Positions 8,465 through 15,983 of a stretch of 29,326 nucleotides of DNA are shown here, one piece after another. The DNA lies in the NCBI GenBank assembly GCA_964558505.1, contig CAZLEI010000019.1, positions 1 to 29,326 on the forward strand, read 5' to 3'. Under the pieces are notes generated by a model. It was given only the letters and a program-made list of their open reading frames with translations, was not told where the DNA came from and did not search any database. The position numbers were made by a program, and so were the translations under genes. Position 1 is the first letter of the stretch. The number at the start of each line of letters is the position of its first letter. The DNA is from CAYMPW01 sp964558505. Its GTDB lineage: Archaea; Thermoplasmatota; Thermoplasmata; Methanomassiliicoccales; Methanomethylophilaceae.

Positions 8465-8635
8465 ATGGCAACCATATCATTCGAGAGGAATCTCGTCATC
8501 AAAAACGAAGAAGAGGCCAGGCGTCTGATGAATGCGATAGAAGCAGCGGATGCCAGAGGACCTCTTGATATCAGGGACTTCACCGCCGAATTAAAAGCTG
8601 GCGAGGAGTTCATAAAAAAGGGACCTCGCCATTGA
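8465..8635 (+). CDS. Small 56-aa protein, putative antitoxin-like partner of GNAT
   Basis: Intact 56-codon ORF with a near-perfect AAGGAGG ribosome binding site 8-9 nt before its ATG and a TATA-like ATAAATCTATAA just upstream. The product begins MATISFERNLVIKNEEEA, a beta-strand-like start followed by a charged helix, and ends IRDFTAELKAGEEFIKKGPRH. Small proteins of this shape are found directly upstream of GNAT acetyltransferase genes in gut Firmicutes and archaea (from memory, not verified), and here a decayed GNAT gene follows with no gap. It may be the antitoxin or partner of an acetyltransferase toxin, but no ribbon-helix-helix domain is obvious and the function is unproven. Confidence 0.6.
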   Translation: MATISFERNLVIKNEEEARRLMNAIEAADARGPLDIRDFTAELKAGEEFIKKGPRH

Positions 8636-9156
8636 GTGGGACCCTTGTCCCCCTTCGTGATTTCTAGTGATCTGAGAAGAGGTCGATGTTTCCGAACTGC
8701 TCTCATCGTTCTGTTGTTCCCGCGACAGGGATCTGGAGAACTTTCAGAGAGAGAAAGCGATATCTTTCAAGTAATAAGACCTGTCCTGCACATCCCCGAT
8801 CATAGACGAGGATCGCATCATCGGCTATGTGCCATTGTCAATGACCGTCCTTGAGATCGAGGACGAATGGCCTGTATCGAAGACCATGGTCAAGAAGATG
8901 AACATCACCAACGGTGTTGCACCAGCGTTCCTCATCGGTTAGTTGTGCAAAGCCGATAACATCTTCGGACCATGTCGGTCAGACTCTGATCGAATTTGCC
9001 ATCTCCAAATTCGATTCCATCCGTAAAATGTGCGGTGGCAGGGTCATATGCGTGGATTGCAAGAGGAATCTCATCGCATACTACGAACGCCATGGCTTCA
9101 TCCTCGTCAGCACGGAATCCGAAGAAGGGCTCTATAGGATGGTCCTATTGTTCTGA
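8636..9156 (+). pseudogene. Decayed GNAT-family N-acetyltransferase
   Basis: Fragments of one GNAT protein can be read across frames. A start segment ending LSPFVISSDLRR (frame of 8636) is followed by EEVDVSELLSSFCCSRDRDL, then ENFQREKAISFK, two adjacent TAA stops, DLSCTSPIIDEDRIIGYVPL, later a TAG at 8940, and, after another frame change near 8945-8975, the C-terminal TLIEFAISKFDS .. RNLIAYYERHGFI ending at 9156. The last piece has the GNAT acetyl-CoA helix and the YYERHGF strand typical of the family. At least two frameshifts and three or more in-frame stops argue for a dead gene. The TAG alone could be read as pyrrolysine in this order, but the TAAs cannot. GTG 8636 directly follows the TGA of the upstream small gene. 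Confidence 0.72.
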
Positions 9157-9486
9157 TCGCGCACATGGCGACCATGATATGCGGCGTGCAAAAAGAAGAT
9201 GGAAGGGGTTTGAAATGGTTTGTTCCAGAGGATTCGGGCCTTCTTGGTTCTGAAGTATACGAGTATGCCACGGATCCAATGGTGGCTATTGCCGCGATTG
9301 CGATACAGATGTACAACACCGTGTTGTCCGCACCGCCCTGTACAGGAGTGGCGAATGACACGGCGAAGAACGAGAAGTGATCGAGCTTGGCCATCATCGT
9401 CCCGTAATCATTATGGTAAACTGATGATGCGGGCCTCTTTTTAATCTGGGCGGATTTTTTATATCGCAAGCAACCTATTTCGGCTC
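9157..9486. other. Gene-poor gap with one weak minus-strand ORF
   Basis: No confident gene. A minus-strand frame from about 9394 down to 9107 encodes one strongly hydrophobic segment (NTVLYICIAIAAIATIGSVA) and could be a remnant of a small membrane protein. It overlaps the tail of the GNAT pseudogene, has no clear ribosome binding site, and has a counter-frame on the plus strand. The last 30 bp carry the promoter of the next operon. Confidence 0.3.
9456..9465 (+). promoter_or_regulatory. TATA box of marker-8/mtaA operon
   Basis: TTTTTATATC is centred 26 nt before the ATG at 9487, so transcription should begin at or next to the start codon, giving a leaderless mRNA; no ribosome binding site is present. 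Confidence 0.65.
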
Positions 9487-10305
9487 ATGAGCAGACACGT
9501 CATGGAAGCATTGGGAAAATCCAGGGTCGTTATAGAGGACGGCAAAGTCGTGGAAGTGTCGGAACCGGCAGTCAGATACTGCCCTCTTTTCAAGAAGTAC
9601 AGGAACATCGATGAATTGAACTGCAAATCCATCAAAGAGAACATGGAATTCCGCATAAAGGATTTCGGCATGTGCACCGAGAACAGAGAGGTCCGCCTCG
9701 ATTATTTCCTTAGTTTCGGTATATCAGAGGTCCTTAGCCTCGCTGTCAAAGAAAGGGTGCTTGAAGCCGCGGTCATAGCATCCGACGGATGTGGGACTGC
9801 AGTGCTCGACGATCCGGAGATAATCCAGGGCATGGGGGGCAGGATATCTGCCATAATAGAGACCGAACCGGTGAAAAAAGTGATCGAAGAGATTGGTGCA
9901 GACAGGATTCTAGATGCAGAGACCGCCGACATAGATCAGGATGCCGGACTCGAGAAGGCCTTCTCCATGGGATATTCCAAAGTCGGCGTAACCACCGCAT
10001 CAGCGGAACAGGCCGCCAGGATGCGCAGGAAGTACGGCGACAGAGTGATGATCTTCGGAGTGCACACCACAGGGATCACCGAGGAAGAGGCCGTCATGTT
10101 CTTCGACAACGCTGACGTCATAACGGCATGTGCTTCGCTTCATGTGCGTGAAGTCGCCAAGACACGTGCGACCCTACAGGCTGGAACGAAGGTCCCGATA
10201 TACGGAGCGACATCTGCAGGGGCCGATCTGATGATGATGAAACTTGCGGAACTAGGTAAAAAACCAGACGATGTGCTGACTGACGGCCCATCACCGCTGA
10301 TATGA
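9487..10305 (+). CDS. Methanogenesis marker protein 8 (DUF2099 family)
   Basis: 272-aa protein of the family conserved in methanogens and otherwise without a proven biochemical role. Diagnostic stretches are ALGKSRVVIEDGKVVEVSEP at the N-terminus, YCPLFKKYR, RIKDFGMCT near residue 60, VIASDGCGTAVLDDPEIIQG near 97-116, GGRISAIIETEP, ADIDQDAG, and FGVHTTGI..ITACASLHVRE near 191-223. Length fits the family. It is the first gene of a three-gene operon with the mtaA-like gene (12 bp downstream) and the flavoprotein, tying this marker protein physically to methyl transfer to coenzyme M. The start is supported by the TATA box 26 nt upstream. Confidence 0.92.
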   Translation: MSRHVMEALGKSRVVIEDGKVVEVSEPAVRYCPLFKKYRNIDELNCKSIKENMEFRIKDFGMCTENREVRLDYFLSFGISEVLSLAVKERVLEAAVIASDGCGTAVLDDPEIIQGMGGRISAIIETEPVKKVIEEIGADRILDAETADIDQDAGLEKAFSMGYSKVGVTTASAEQAARMRRKYGDRVMIFGVHTTGITEEEAVMFFDNADVITACASLHVREVAKTRATLQAGTKVPIYGATSAGADLMMMKLAELGKKPDDVLTDGPSPLI

Positions 10306-10317
10306 GTCCTGCTGCAT

Positions 10318-11406
10318 ATGACGGATCTGCGCACATCAAAGGACAGGGTGTTGGAATCGATGCGGATGAGGCCCGTCGACAGACCTCCCGTGGCGATATT
10401 CACCCAATCCGCCACGTCGGAACTCATGCTCCGTTCCGGCGCATCGTGGCCCGCCGCCCATTCCAACCCTTTCAAGATGGCTGCCTTGGCCTCCGCTCAG
10501 GCAGACATCCTGGGATTCGAATCCGTACGTGCTCCTTTCGATGTGACCGCAGAAGCGGAGCGCATGGGATGCTTTGTCGATATCGGCAACGGAACACACC
10601 CGCCTGTTGTCAGAAGCTCCCCCTTCCGTTCCGACCCTACGATCGGTCTGGCAACACCGTCCGACCTGCCTTCCCCCGAGGAGTTCGTTTCATCCGGACG
10701 GATATCCGCCATAATTGAGTCGATCTCCATCTTATCGAAAACCCATGGTGAGGATTATCCGGTCATAGCAGGCGTCACCGGTCCGTTGACGACCCTCGGA
10801 CAGATGCTTGGAACCGAGAACATGGTTATGGGCACCCTTGTTTGCCCGGAGAAACTGTTCGATTGGGGCGTGAGTTTGGAGCCTCTGTTCAAGGAGTATG
10901 TGCAATGCCTTTCAGATGCCGGTGCGGACGTTGTCCAGATGTCCGAAGCATCTGCATCCCCGGACCTGATAGAACCTGCCATGTTCGATACTCTTGCGGG
11001 CGTCCACCTCAAATGCCTGTCATCTGTGAAGGGAGCTGCTTCTTCCCTTCATATTTGCGGAAACGCGATCCCCATCTTGGACAACATGGTGCACACGAAG
11101 GTCGACGGCATATCGCTGGAATCTGCCGTCGATCCCTTTGAAGCCAAGGCGATCATCGGAGACAGGGCAGCATTGATAGGCAATGTCGGTGCAGTGACGC
11201 CGCTGATGTCCGGGATTGAAACGGATGTTGCAAACGCGGCCGACAGATGCATCGATGCAGGATTCAACGTTATCGCCCCGGGATGCGGATTGCCATTATC
11301 TACACCGAATTCGAATCTGTTGGCATTGGTATCGGCAGTGAAAGACCGTGAATACCGATGTGCAATCGATAAGAAGGATGATTGTAATCATGTCACGATA
11401 ACATGA
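10318..11406 (+). CDS. mtaA: Methylcobamide:CoM methyltransferase, MtaA/MtbA family
   Basis: 362-aa member of the uroporphyrinogen decarboxylase-fold methyltransferases, which move the methyl group from a methylated corrinoid protein to coenzyme M. The N-terminus has the family's LESMRMRPVDRPPVAIF motif. The zinc site H-x-C-x(n)-C is present as H245-I-C247 and C323 in PGCGLP, with the spacing of known MtaA enzymes. GVTGPLTTL near residue 152 and DVVQMSEASASPD near 204 also match. The ATG lies 12 bp after the marker-8 stop, and its stop overlaps the next gene by ATGA. Two mtaCB sets nearby make methanol the likely pathway, but the methylamine-specific MtbA role cannot be excluded from sequence alone. 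Confidence 0.88.
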   Translation: MTDLRTSKDRVLESMRMRPVDRPPVAIFTQSATSELMLRSGASWPAAHSNPFKMAALASAQADILGFESVRAPFDVTAEAERMGCFVDIGNGTHPPVVRSSPFRSDPTIGLATPSDLPSPEEFVSSGRISAIIESISILSKTHGEDYPVIAGVTGPLTTLGQMLGTENMVMGTLVCPEKLFDWGVSLEPLFKEYVQCLSDAGADVVQMSEASASPDLIEPAMFDTLAGVHLKCLSSVKGAASSLHICGNAIPILDNMVHTKVDGISLESAVDPFEAKAIIGDRAALIGNVGAVTPLMSGIETDVANAADRCIDAGFNVIAPGCGLPLSTPNSNLLALVSAVKDREYRCAIDKKDDCNHVTIT

Positions 11407-11948
11407 AGATCGCAATTTTCAACGGAACCCCGAGGAAGAACGGAAATACCGCCGAACTCACATCACTCATCAAAGAATACCTTGAAGGCGATGACGTCAC
11501 CGAGGTATTCCTCGACACGCTGTCGATAAAGGGATGCAGGAACTGTGGGGCATGCCAGAAGAAGGTGTTGGATGGACACTGCGCTGTGAAAGACGATATG
11601 ACTTCGCTTTACGACCTTTTCCTGGAATCTGACGCAGTCATATTGGCCAGTCCGATATACATGTGGGGATTCACCGCCCCGTTGAAGGCGTTCATCGACC
11701 GTCTTCACTGCATGCACACCGGAGAAACTGGCCCCAACAACCTCAAGGGAAAGAAATTCGGTATCGCGACCACGATGGGAGACGATGAGTTCGCAGGAGC
11801 CTTCGCAGTGAACGGGATTGTGTCGTTCTGCGAATACTTCGATGCAGAATACTGCGGGACCATAGCGATACCTTTTGCGGACAAGGATCAGATAAACCGT
11901 CAACTGTACAAGGATAAAACAATGGATTTCGTCAAATCCCTCCATTGA
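11403..11948 (+). CDS. Iron-sulfur flavoprotein-like NAD(P)H/FMN reductase
   Basis: 181-aa flavodoxin-fold protein. The FMN phosphate loop is FNGTPRKNGNT (residues 6-16), and ASPIYMWGFTAPLKAFIDR (about 84-102) is the usual flavin-contacting segment. A four-cysteine cluster C45-x2-C48-x2-C51-x8-C60 resembles the compact [4Fe-4S] motif of archaeal iron-sulfur flavoprotein (Isf), with a longer last spacer. It is translationally coupled to mtaA by an ATGA overlap, so an electron-transfer role for the methyltransfer system, such as feeding corrinoid reactivation or disposing of oxidants, is attractive but inferred. Plain FMN-reductase function is the alternative. Confidence 0.8.
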   Translation: MKIAIFNGTPRKNGNTAELTSLIKEYLEGDDVTEVFLDTLSIKGCRNCGACQKKVLDGHCAVKDDMTSLYDLFLESDAVILASPIYMWGFTAPLKAFIDRLHCMHTGETGPNNLKGKKFGIATTMGDDEFAGAFAVNGIVSFCEYFDAEYCGTIAIPFADKDQINRQLYKDKTMDFVKSLH

Positions 11949-12038
11949 ACTTTTTTAAAACCACTTACTTTTTCTTCCAAATTTCGAGATCCAGACGTTA
12001 CGCACATCTGGAGTGACTATCGAAGAACATAGGGGGAA

Positions 12039-12061
12039 CCCAGGCGGTAAACCCGCCCGGG
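12039..12061 (-). terminator. Stem-loop downstream of mtaB2
   Basis: On the minus strand CCCGGGCGG-GTTTA-CCGCCTGGG forms a 9-bp stem with one G-U pair, about 65 nt after the mtaB2 stop. A T-rich stretch (around 12070-12085) lies between stop and stem. The wobble pair works only on the minus-strand transcript, pointing to mtaCB2 as its owner. Confidence 0.5.
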
Positions 12062-12125
12062 CTAAATCGTTTGAAAAGAAAAGGGTTTAAGGAAGAGGTT
12101 TTGGACTTTGACTCCGACAACCTGC

Positions 12126-13523
12126 TTACAGGCCGTAGTTGGACATCTTGAAGTTCGGAACGTCCTTGTACTCCTTTACGCAGTACTCGACGAACTTGGA
12201 CTCCTCGCTGGGGAGGGCCTCGAGCTTCTTGATGATGTCGTTGATGACATCGCTCTGCTTCGCGGTGAGCTTGAGCTCCTTTGCATCTGCAGACTTCCTG
12301 ATGATCTTCGCGGCGGTGAGTCCGGCTGCCTTCACCCTGAGGTAGATGTTGTTGCCCTCGGCCGCAATTGCTTTTCCGATCTCGTATGCGTTGTCGTATG
12401 CGAGGATGTGTCCCTCGGGGCCTCTGAACCTGTCAGAGATCATGTACAGGTCCCTGAGGGTCTTCTCGTTGCCCGTTGCGATCGCGGTGTTCATCAGAGA
12501 TACCTCGTATCCGAGGGATCCGAGCCAGCACTGGACGGAGGATCCACCGAATTCAGGGTGGTACTCGACGGACTCGTTGGACCAGAGGTCGCACACCTGT
12601 GCCATCAGGTTACCCTGAAGATCTGCGTGTGCGCACTGGCAGTTCTTACCCTCCTGTGCGGAAGGCCTGCCGGTTATGGACTTTATGATGGGTCCCTCGT
12701 ATCCGCAGTCCTTGTCAGGTCCGGATGCACCGCATTCCATGGCAACCATGGTCCTTGCTGCGGAGATAGCCCTGGTGACTGCAGAGTAGGTCCTCTGAAC
12801 ATCGTTGTCGAGCATACCGCCGGCCATGAACATGGAGGTGTTCGCACCGGAGCAGTTCGTGTCTCCTCCGAGGATGACCTTGTTCTTCTTGGTGATGTTG
12901 GCGAACTCAGACCAGACATACTCCATGTCCACGGATCCGAGGTAACCGACACCGAACAGGAAAGCGACGATGTCACCGTTGGTGGTAGCGTAGTCTGCCA
13001 GCTCTTTTCCGCCCATGGTCTCGCAAGAGAGCACATCCGCTCCGTTCTCGCAAGCGACCTCTGCAGCGTTGAAGAGTGCCTCGGGGTAGGCGTGTTTTCC
13101 GCCCATTCCGACGCGCATTCCTTCCTCTGCCTCACGCTGGTCGGGGATTGTGTGCCTGACAGCGAGGTTGATTCCGTACTCCTCGTGGTATTTCTCGCAG
13201 ATCGCCTTCTGACCCTCGACGACAGGCTGTGCCATCTTGGTCTGTCCCATCTGGGAAACCCACTCGGTCTCGAGCTGGACGTCAGGGAATCCGAGGGTTA
13301 CTGCCCTGGTGATGGCATCCTTGCTGATGTAGTCGACGTACTCCTTCTTGAGCCTGGCCGGGTCTTTCTCGGATCCGGGCCTGGGGCCGTAGTTGATCTC
13401 GGGGATGACCCTGCCTGCTCCTGCTTTAATCCCGAAACCGTACGAGACGGGGGATTTGGACGTTCCGAAGACCATTTCGTCAGCGGACGCGTATGCCATT
13501 TTTGTGAACCTTGTTGCTGCCAT
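12126..13523 (-). CDS. mtaB: Methanol:corrinoid methyltransferase MtaB, copy 2
   Basis: Complete 465-aa MtaB, the zinc enzyme that transfers the methyl group of methanol to MtaC. The zinc ligands are present as E168 (SCET), C224 (DTNC) and C273 (KDCGYEGP); the intervals of 56 and 105 residues equal those of the structurally known Methanosarcina enzyme. Its first 300 residues align gap-free with the partial copy at 1-898, and long DNA stretches are nearly identical (for example around bases 4-31 and 12632-12658). The start at 13521-13523 follows a GGAGGT ribosome binding site inside the end of mtaC2, whose stop ends 1 bp away. The two copies may serve different growth conditions. Confidence 0.97.
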   Translation of the reverse strand: MAATRFTKMAYASADEMVFGTSKSPVSYGFGIKAGAGRVIPEINYGPRPGSEKDPARLKKEYVDYISKDAITRAVTLGFPDVQLETEWVSQMGQTKMAQPVVEGQKAICEKYHEEYGINLAVRHTIPDQREAEEGMRVGMGGKHAYPEALFNAAEVACENGADVLSCETMGGKELADYATTNGDIVAFLFGVGYLGSVDMEYVWSEFANITKKNKVILGGDTNCSGANTSMFMAGGMLDNDVQRTYSAVTRAISAARTMVAMECGASGPDKDCGYEGPIIKSITGRPSAQEGKNCQCAHADLQGNLMAQVCDLWSNESVEYHPEFGGSSVQCWLGSLGYEVSLMNTAIATGNEKTLRDLYMISDRFRGPEGHILAYDNAYEIGKAIAAEGNNIYLRVKAAGLTAAKIIRKSADAKELKLTAKQSDVINDIIKKLEALPSEESKFVEYCVKEYKDVPNFKMSNYGL

Positions 13524-13524
13524 T

Positions 13525-14307
13525 TCAGATACCTCCTACGATGTCGTCCCAGTCAGCCCTGATCTGTTTCCAGTCAGCGCCGGCGATGACCTTTTCTGCA
13601 ATCGGAGGGGTCTGGGGTGCCTTCTCGGAGTATATTCCGAGGTCGAAGGACTCTGCGAAGTCCCTGTTGACTGCACCGCCTGCTGCCATGAAGGGTATGT
13701 TGACGCCCTTCTTCACGAGCTTCGCCGCTGCTGCGGGGAATGCTGTCATGGTCGTTGTCATGAGTGCGGTTCCGGTTACCATGAACGGCTTGGCTTTGAC
13801 GACCTCGTCGACGACATCGTCGACTGCAACGTCCTTACCCATGTCGATGACGGTGAAACCTGCAGACCTCATCATGACAGCGGCGATGTTCTTTCCGATG
13901 TCGTGGGGGTCTCCCTCGGCTGCGTGCATGACAACTGTTCCCTTGGTGTCCCTTCCGCCGGGGATCTGTTTCTCGGCGAGAGCGATTCCGATCTCCATGG
14001 TCTTTGCGGCCATCATGATCTCAGGCAGGTAGTAGATGTGCTGAGCGTACAGCTTTGCAACGACTTCCATCCCGGTGACGAGACCGTCATTGATGACGTC
14101 CAAGGGTTTCTTCGATTTCAGAGCCTCTGCGACGACGGGTCCAACAGTCTTGAACCTCATGTAGAGGACTTCCTCTGCGACTTTCTTGAAGACAGGGTCG
14201 CTGGGGAGCATCTTCTTCGCAATCGACTCAGGTGTGTCCTGGTTCTGAGCCTCGACGTCGTAGCGTTTCAGGATCTTTCCGAAGTCTACGCCTTTGTAGC
14301 TTATCAT
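13525..14307 (-). CDS. mtaC: Methanol corrinoid protein MtaC, copy 2
   Basis: 260-aa corrinoid carrier for the methanol system. The cobalamin motif D133-P-H135-D-I-G138 supplies the cobalt ligand, followed by GTALMTTTM and AAGGAVNR; the helical cap domain spans about residues 30-115. The ATG at 14305-14307 is preceded by GAGGAGG on the minus strand, which rejects a longer frame reaching 14412. Copies 1 and 2 have the same length and differ mainly in the first 30 residues. It is the first gene of the operon with mtaB2, and divergent from the GTPase-ramA cluster. Confidence 0.96.
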   Translation of the reverse strand: MISYKGVDFGKILKRYDVEAQNQDTPESIAKKMLPSDPVFKKVAEEVLYMRFKTVGPVVAEALKSKKPLDVINDGLVTGMEVVAKLYAQHIYYLPEIMMAAKTMEIGIALAEKQIPGGRDTKGTVVMHAAEGDPHDIGKNIAAVMMRSAGFTVIDMGKDVAVDDVVDEVVKAKPFMVTGTALMTTTMTAFPAAAAKLVKKGVNIPFMAAGGAVNRDFAESFDLGIYSEKAPQTPPIAEKVIAGADWKQIRADWDDIVGGI

Positions 14308-14670
14308 TTGTTCTTTCCTCCTCTTGCGGTCGCCGAGTTGCCTCGACTTCCACAATCTCGATGATGATTTGCGAAGTATATAATCCGATTGAAGGATGGA
14401 TGATGCATCCATAGTTTATATAAGGTGGGAAAAAGGTTATATACCATTGTCTGAACGTGTTAATTCCAACATGATTCATTTATGATAATCAGGTATAACC
14501 TGTAATAAAATATGTTATTGTCGTAAAGTGTTACCATTATGATGTGTGCGCAATAAAATAATAAATCACGCACGGCGGCATCCGCAGGACCCCTCTGCCC
14601 AGACATCCCACCGATGTCCAGATAACGCCGTTGAAAAATGATAAATATCGAGCCGTCAGTATTGAGGGAC
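14308..14670. promoter_or_regulatory. Divergent promoter region between mtaC2 and the G3E GTPase gene
   Basis: 363 bp without a convincing ORF. On the minus strand CTTATATAAAC (14414-14424) is a strong TATA box giving a leader of about 85 nt for mtaC2; a second TATATA element lies at about 14437-14443. A short palindrome CAGGT-ATA-ACCTG occupies 14490-14502, in the centre between the divergent genes, where an operator could act. The plus strand has only an AT-rich box around 14551-14566 as a possible promoter for the GTPase gene. Confidence 0.5.
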
Positions 14671-15255
14671 ATGATAGTTTACATTCTGGGCGGATTCCTC
14701 GGAAGTGGAAAAACGACGCTTCTGATGAAGATGGCCTCTGAGTTCTGCAAAAGGGATGAAAAGGTAACGATTGTCGTCAACGAAATGGGCGAGATAGGCG
14801 TGGACGGCGCCACGCTGAAATCCCAGGGCTACGATTCCGTGGAACTCCCTGACGGGTGCATCTGCTGCTCCCTGTCCGGTACGCTCCAGAACGCCCTCAA
14901 GAGCATCAAAAGGGACATCGATCCTGATATAATCATCATCGAGCCGACAGGTCTTGCCCTTCCGCACAAAGTATCCGATCTGGTAAGGATCTCCATGATC
15001 GACCCCGATGACATAAAGATCGTCGGCGTGGCCGACATCCAGAGGTTCGATGACCTCATCAAGAAGAAAGAGGAGTTCTTCAAGAGGCAGATGTACGGAG
15101 CGGACTACATATTCATCAACAAATCCGATCTCGCCACCAAGGAGAAGATGGATGCCGCCATCCAATGGCTCAAGAAGGAATACCCTGACAAGCCCATCTA
15201 CCCCGTCTCGGCCAAGACCGGCGAGAACATGGACAAACTGTACGGGAGCCTGTGA
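14671..15255 (+). CDS. G3E (CobW/COG0523-type) metallochaperone GTPase, short form
   Basis: 194-aa GTPase of the G3E class. Walker A GGFLGSGKTT is at residues 7-16, the metal-binding C-x-C-C motif (GCICC) near 62-66, the Walker B-like DIIIIEPTG near 86, and the base-recognition N-K-S-D near 150. It lacks the C-terminal CobW domain of typical 300-400 aa members, being nearer in length to the bare GTPase domain, similar to HypB or UreG. ATG 14671 with GAGGG just upstream places the Walker A at the usual distance; an ATG at 14638 lacks a ribosome binding site. It is coupled to the His-rich gene, and both precede ramA, suggesting GTP-dependent metal loading of the methanol system (inferred; metal unknown). 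Confidence 0.88.
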   Translation: MIVYILGGFLGSGKTTLLMKMASEFCKRDEKVTIVVNEMGEIGVDGATLKSQGYDSVELPDGCICCSLSGTLQNALKSIKRDIDPDIIIIEPTGLALPHKVSDLVRISMIDPDDIKIVGVADIQRFDDLIKKKEEFFKRQMYGADYIFINKSDLATKEKMDAAIQWLKKEYPDKPIYPVSAKTGENMDKLYGSL

Positions 15256-15257
15256 CC

Positions 15258-15983
15258 ATGTGGGGAGATCGCGAGAGACACGAGCACCACCATGAACATG
15301 GCGAGTGCCACTGCGCGGAATGCGAATCCAAGAAAGGAGAACCTCACGAACAGACCTCGGCCGAGATGGCCGGAGGCGTGGCGGTCGGAGTCAACGGCCA
15401 CATACACGGCTTCAACGCGGATGCGGAGGCCAGACTGGACAATGCGATGGTCCAGGTGGGGAAATGGATCGACAAGACCGCCGGCTACTTCCTGGGGCAC
15501 GTGAAGATGGCCATATACACAGGCGACGAGGGCATCACCCTGAATCTGATCGACCTGTCGATCGGTGTCGAGCACCACGGGACGATGGCTCCCGCTGAAA
15601 AGGCGGATTACAACTTCATGGCGGCCGTAGTGGACGTCGACGCAGACGAGCTGAAGCACGTCATGCTCCACGCGCTGGAGGATTCCGGCGTGGACATCTG
15701 CTTCGACGAGCACGAATGTCATTGCCACGATCATGAACACGGGCACCACCACGACGGTGAGGAGTGCCACTGCCATGACCACGACCATGATGACCATGAC
15801 GGACACAAGCACCACCACGACGGTGAGGAGTGCCACTGCCATGACCACGACCATGATGACCATGACGGACACAAGCACCACCACGACGGTGAGGAGTGCC
15901 ACTGCCATGGCCACCATGGTCACGATGAGGAGGACCGGGAGGAGAAGAAATCCTTCTGGGATAAGGTAAGGAGGAAAAAGTAA
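15258..15983 (+). CDS. Histidine-rich metal-binding protein with tandem repeats
   Basis: 241-aa protein in three parts. The N-terminal His/Cys patch (HEHHHEHGECHCAEC) comes first; a central domain of about 110 residues (TSAEMAGGVAVGVNGHIHGF to EDSGVDICF) has no family I recognise; and a long C-terminal His/Asp/Cys tail is built from a 22-residue unit (DGEECHCHDHDHDDHDGHK plus HHH) present twice with a partial third, ending in a basic EEKKSFWDKVRRKK. Such tails store or hand over Zn, Ni or Co, as in HypB and SlyD. ATG 15258 lies 2 bp after the GTPase stop with GGGAG upstream; GTG 15252 is an alternative. The stop abuts the ramA start. I infer a metal donor working with the upstream GTPase. Confidence 0.85.
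   Translation: MWGDRERHEHHHEHGECHCAECESKKGEPHEQTSAEMAGGVAVGVNGHIHGFNADAEARLDNAMVQVGKWIDKTAGYFLGHVKMAIYTGDEGITLNLIDLSIGVEHHGTMAPAEKADYNFMAAVVDVDADELKHVMLHALEDSGVDICFDEHECHCHDHEHGHHHDGEECHCHDHDHDDHDGHKHHHDGEECHCHDHDHDDHDGHKHHHDGEECHCHGHHGHDEEDREEKKSFWDKVRRKK
15744..15909 (+). repeat. 66-bp tandem repeat inside the His-rich gene
   Basis: The 66-bp unit starting CACCACCACGACGGTGAGG begins at 15744, 15810 and 15876; the first two copies are complete and identical by eye, and the third runs about 34 bp before diverging. DNA-level identity, not just protein similarity, points to recent slippage or unequal exchange. Confidence 0.93.

Noticed and set aside
8940..8942. In-frame TAG as a pyrrolysine codon
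   Set aside because: The same frame has two adjacent TAA stops upstream and a frameshift downstream, so decay explains it better.
12108..13562. 484-codon plus-strand frame opposite mtaB2
   Set aside because: Valine/leucine/aspartate-rich antisense reading of a confident MtaB; similar shadow exists for the first copy.
15744..15909. Possible CRISPR array
   Set aside because: The repeats are in-frame, contiguous coding units with no spacers.
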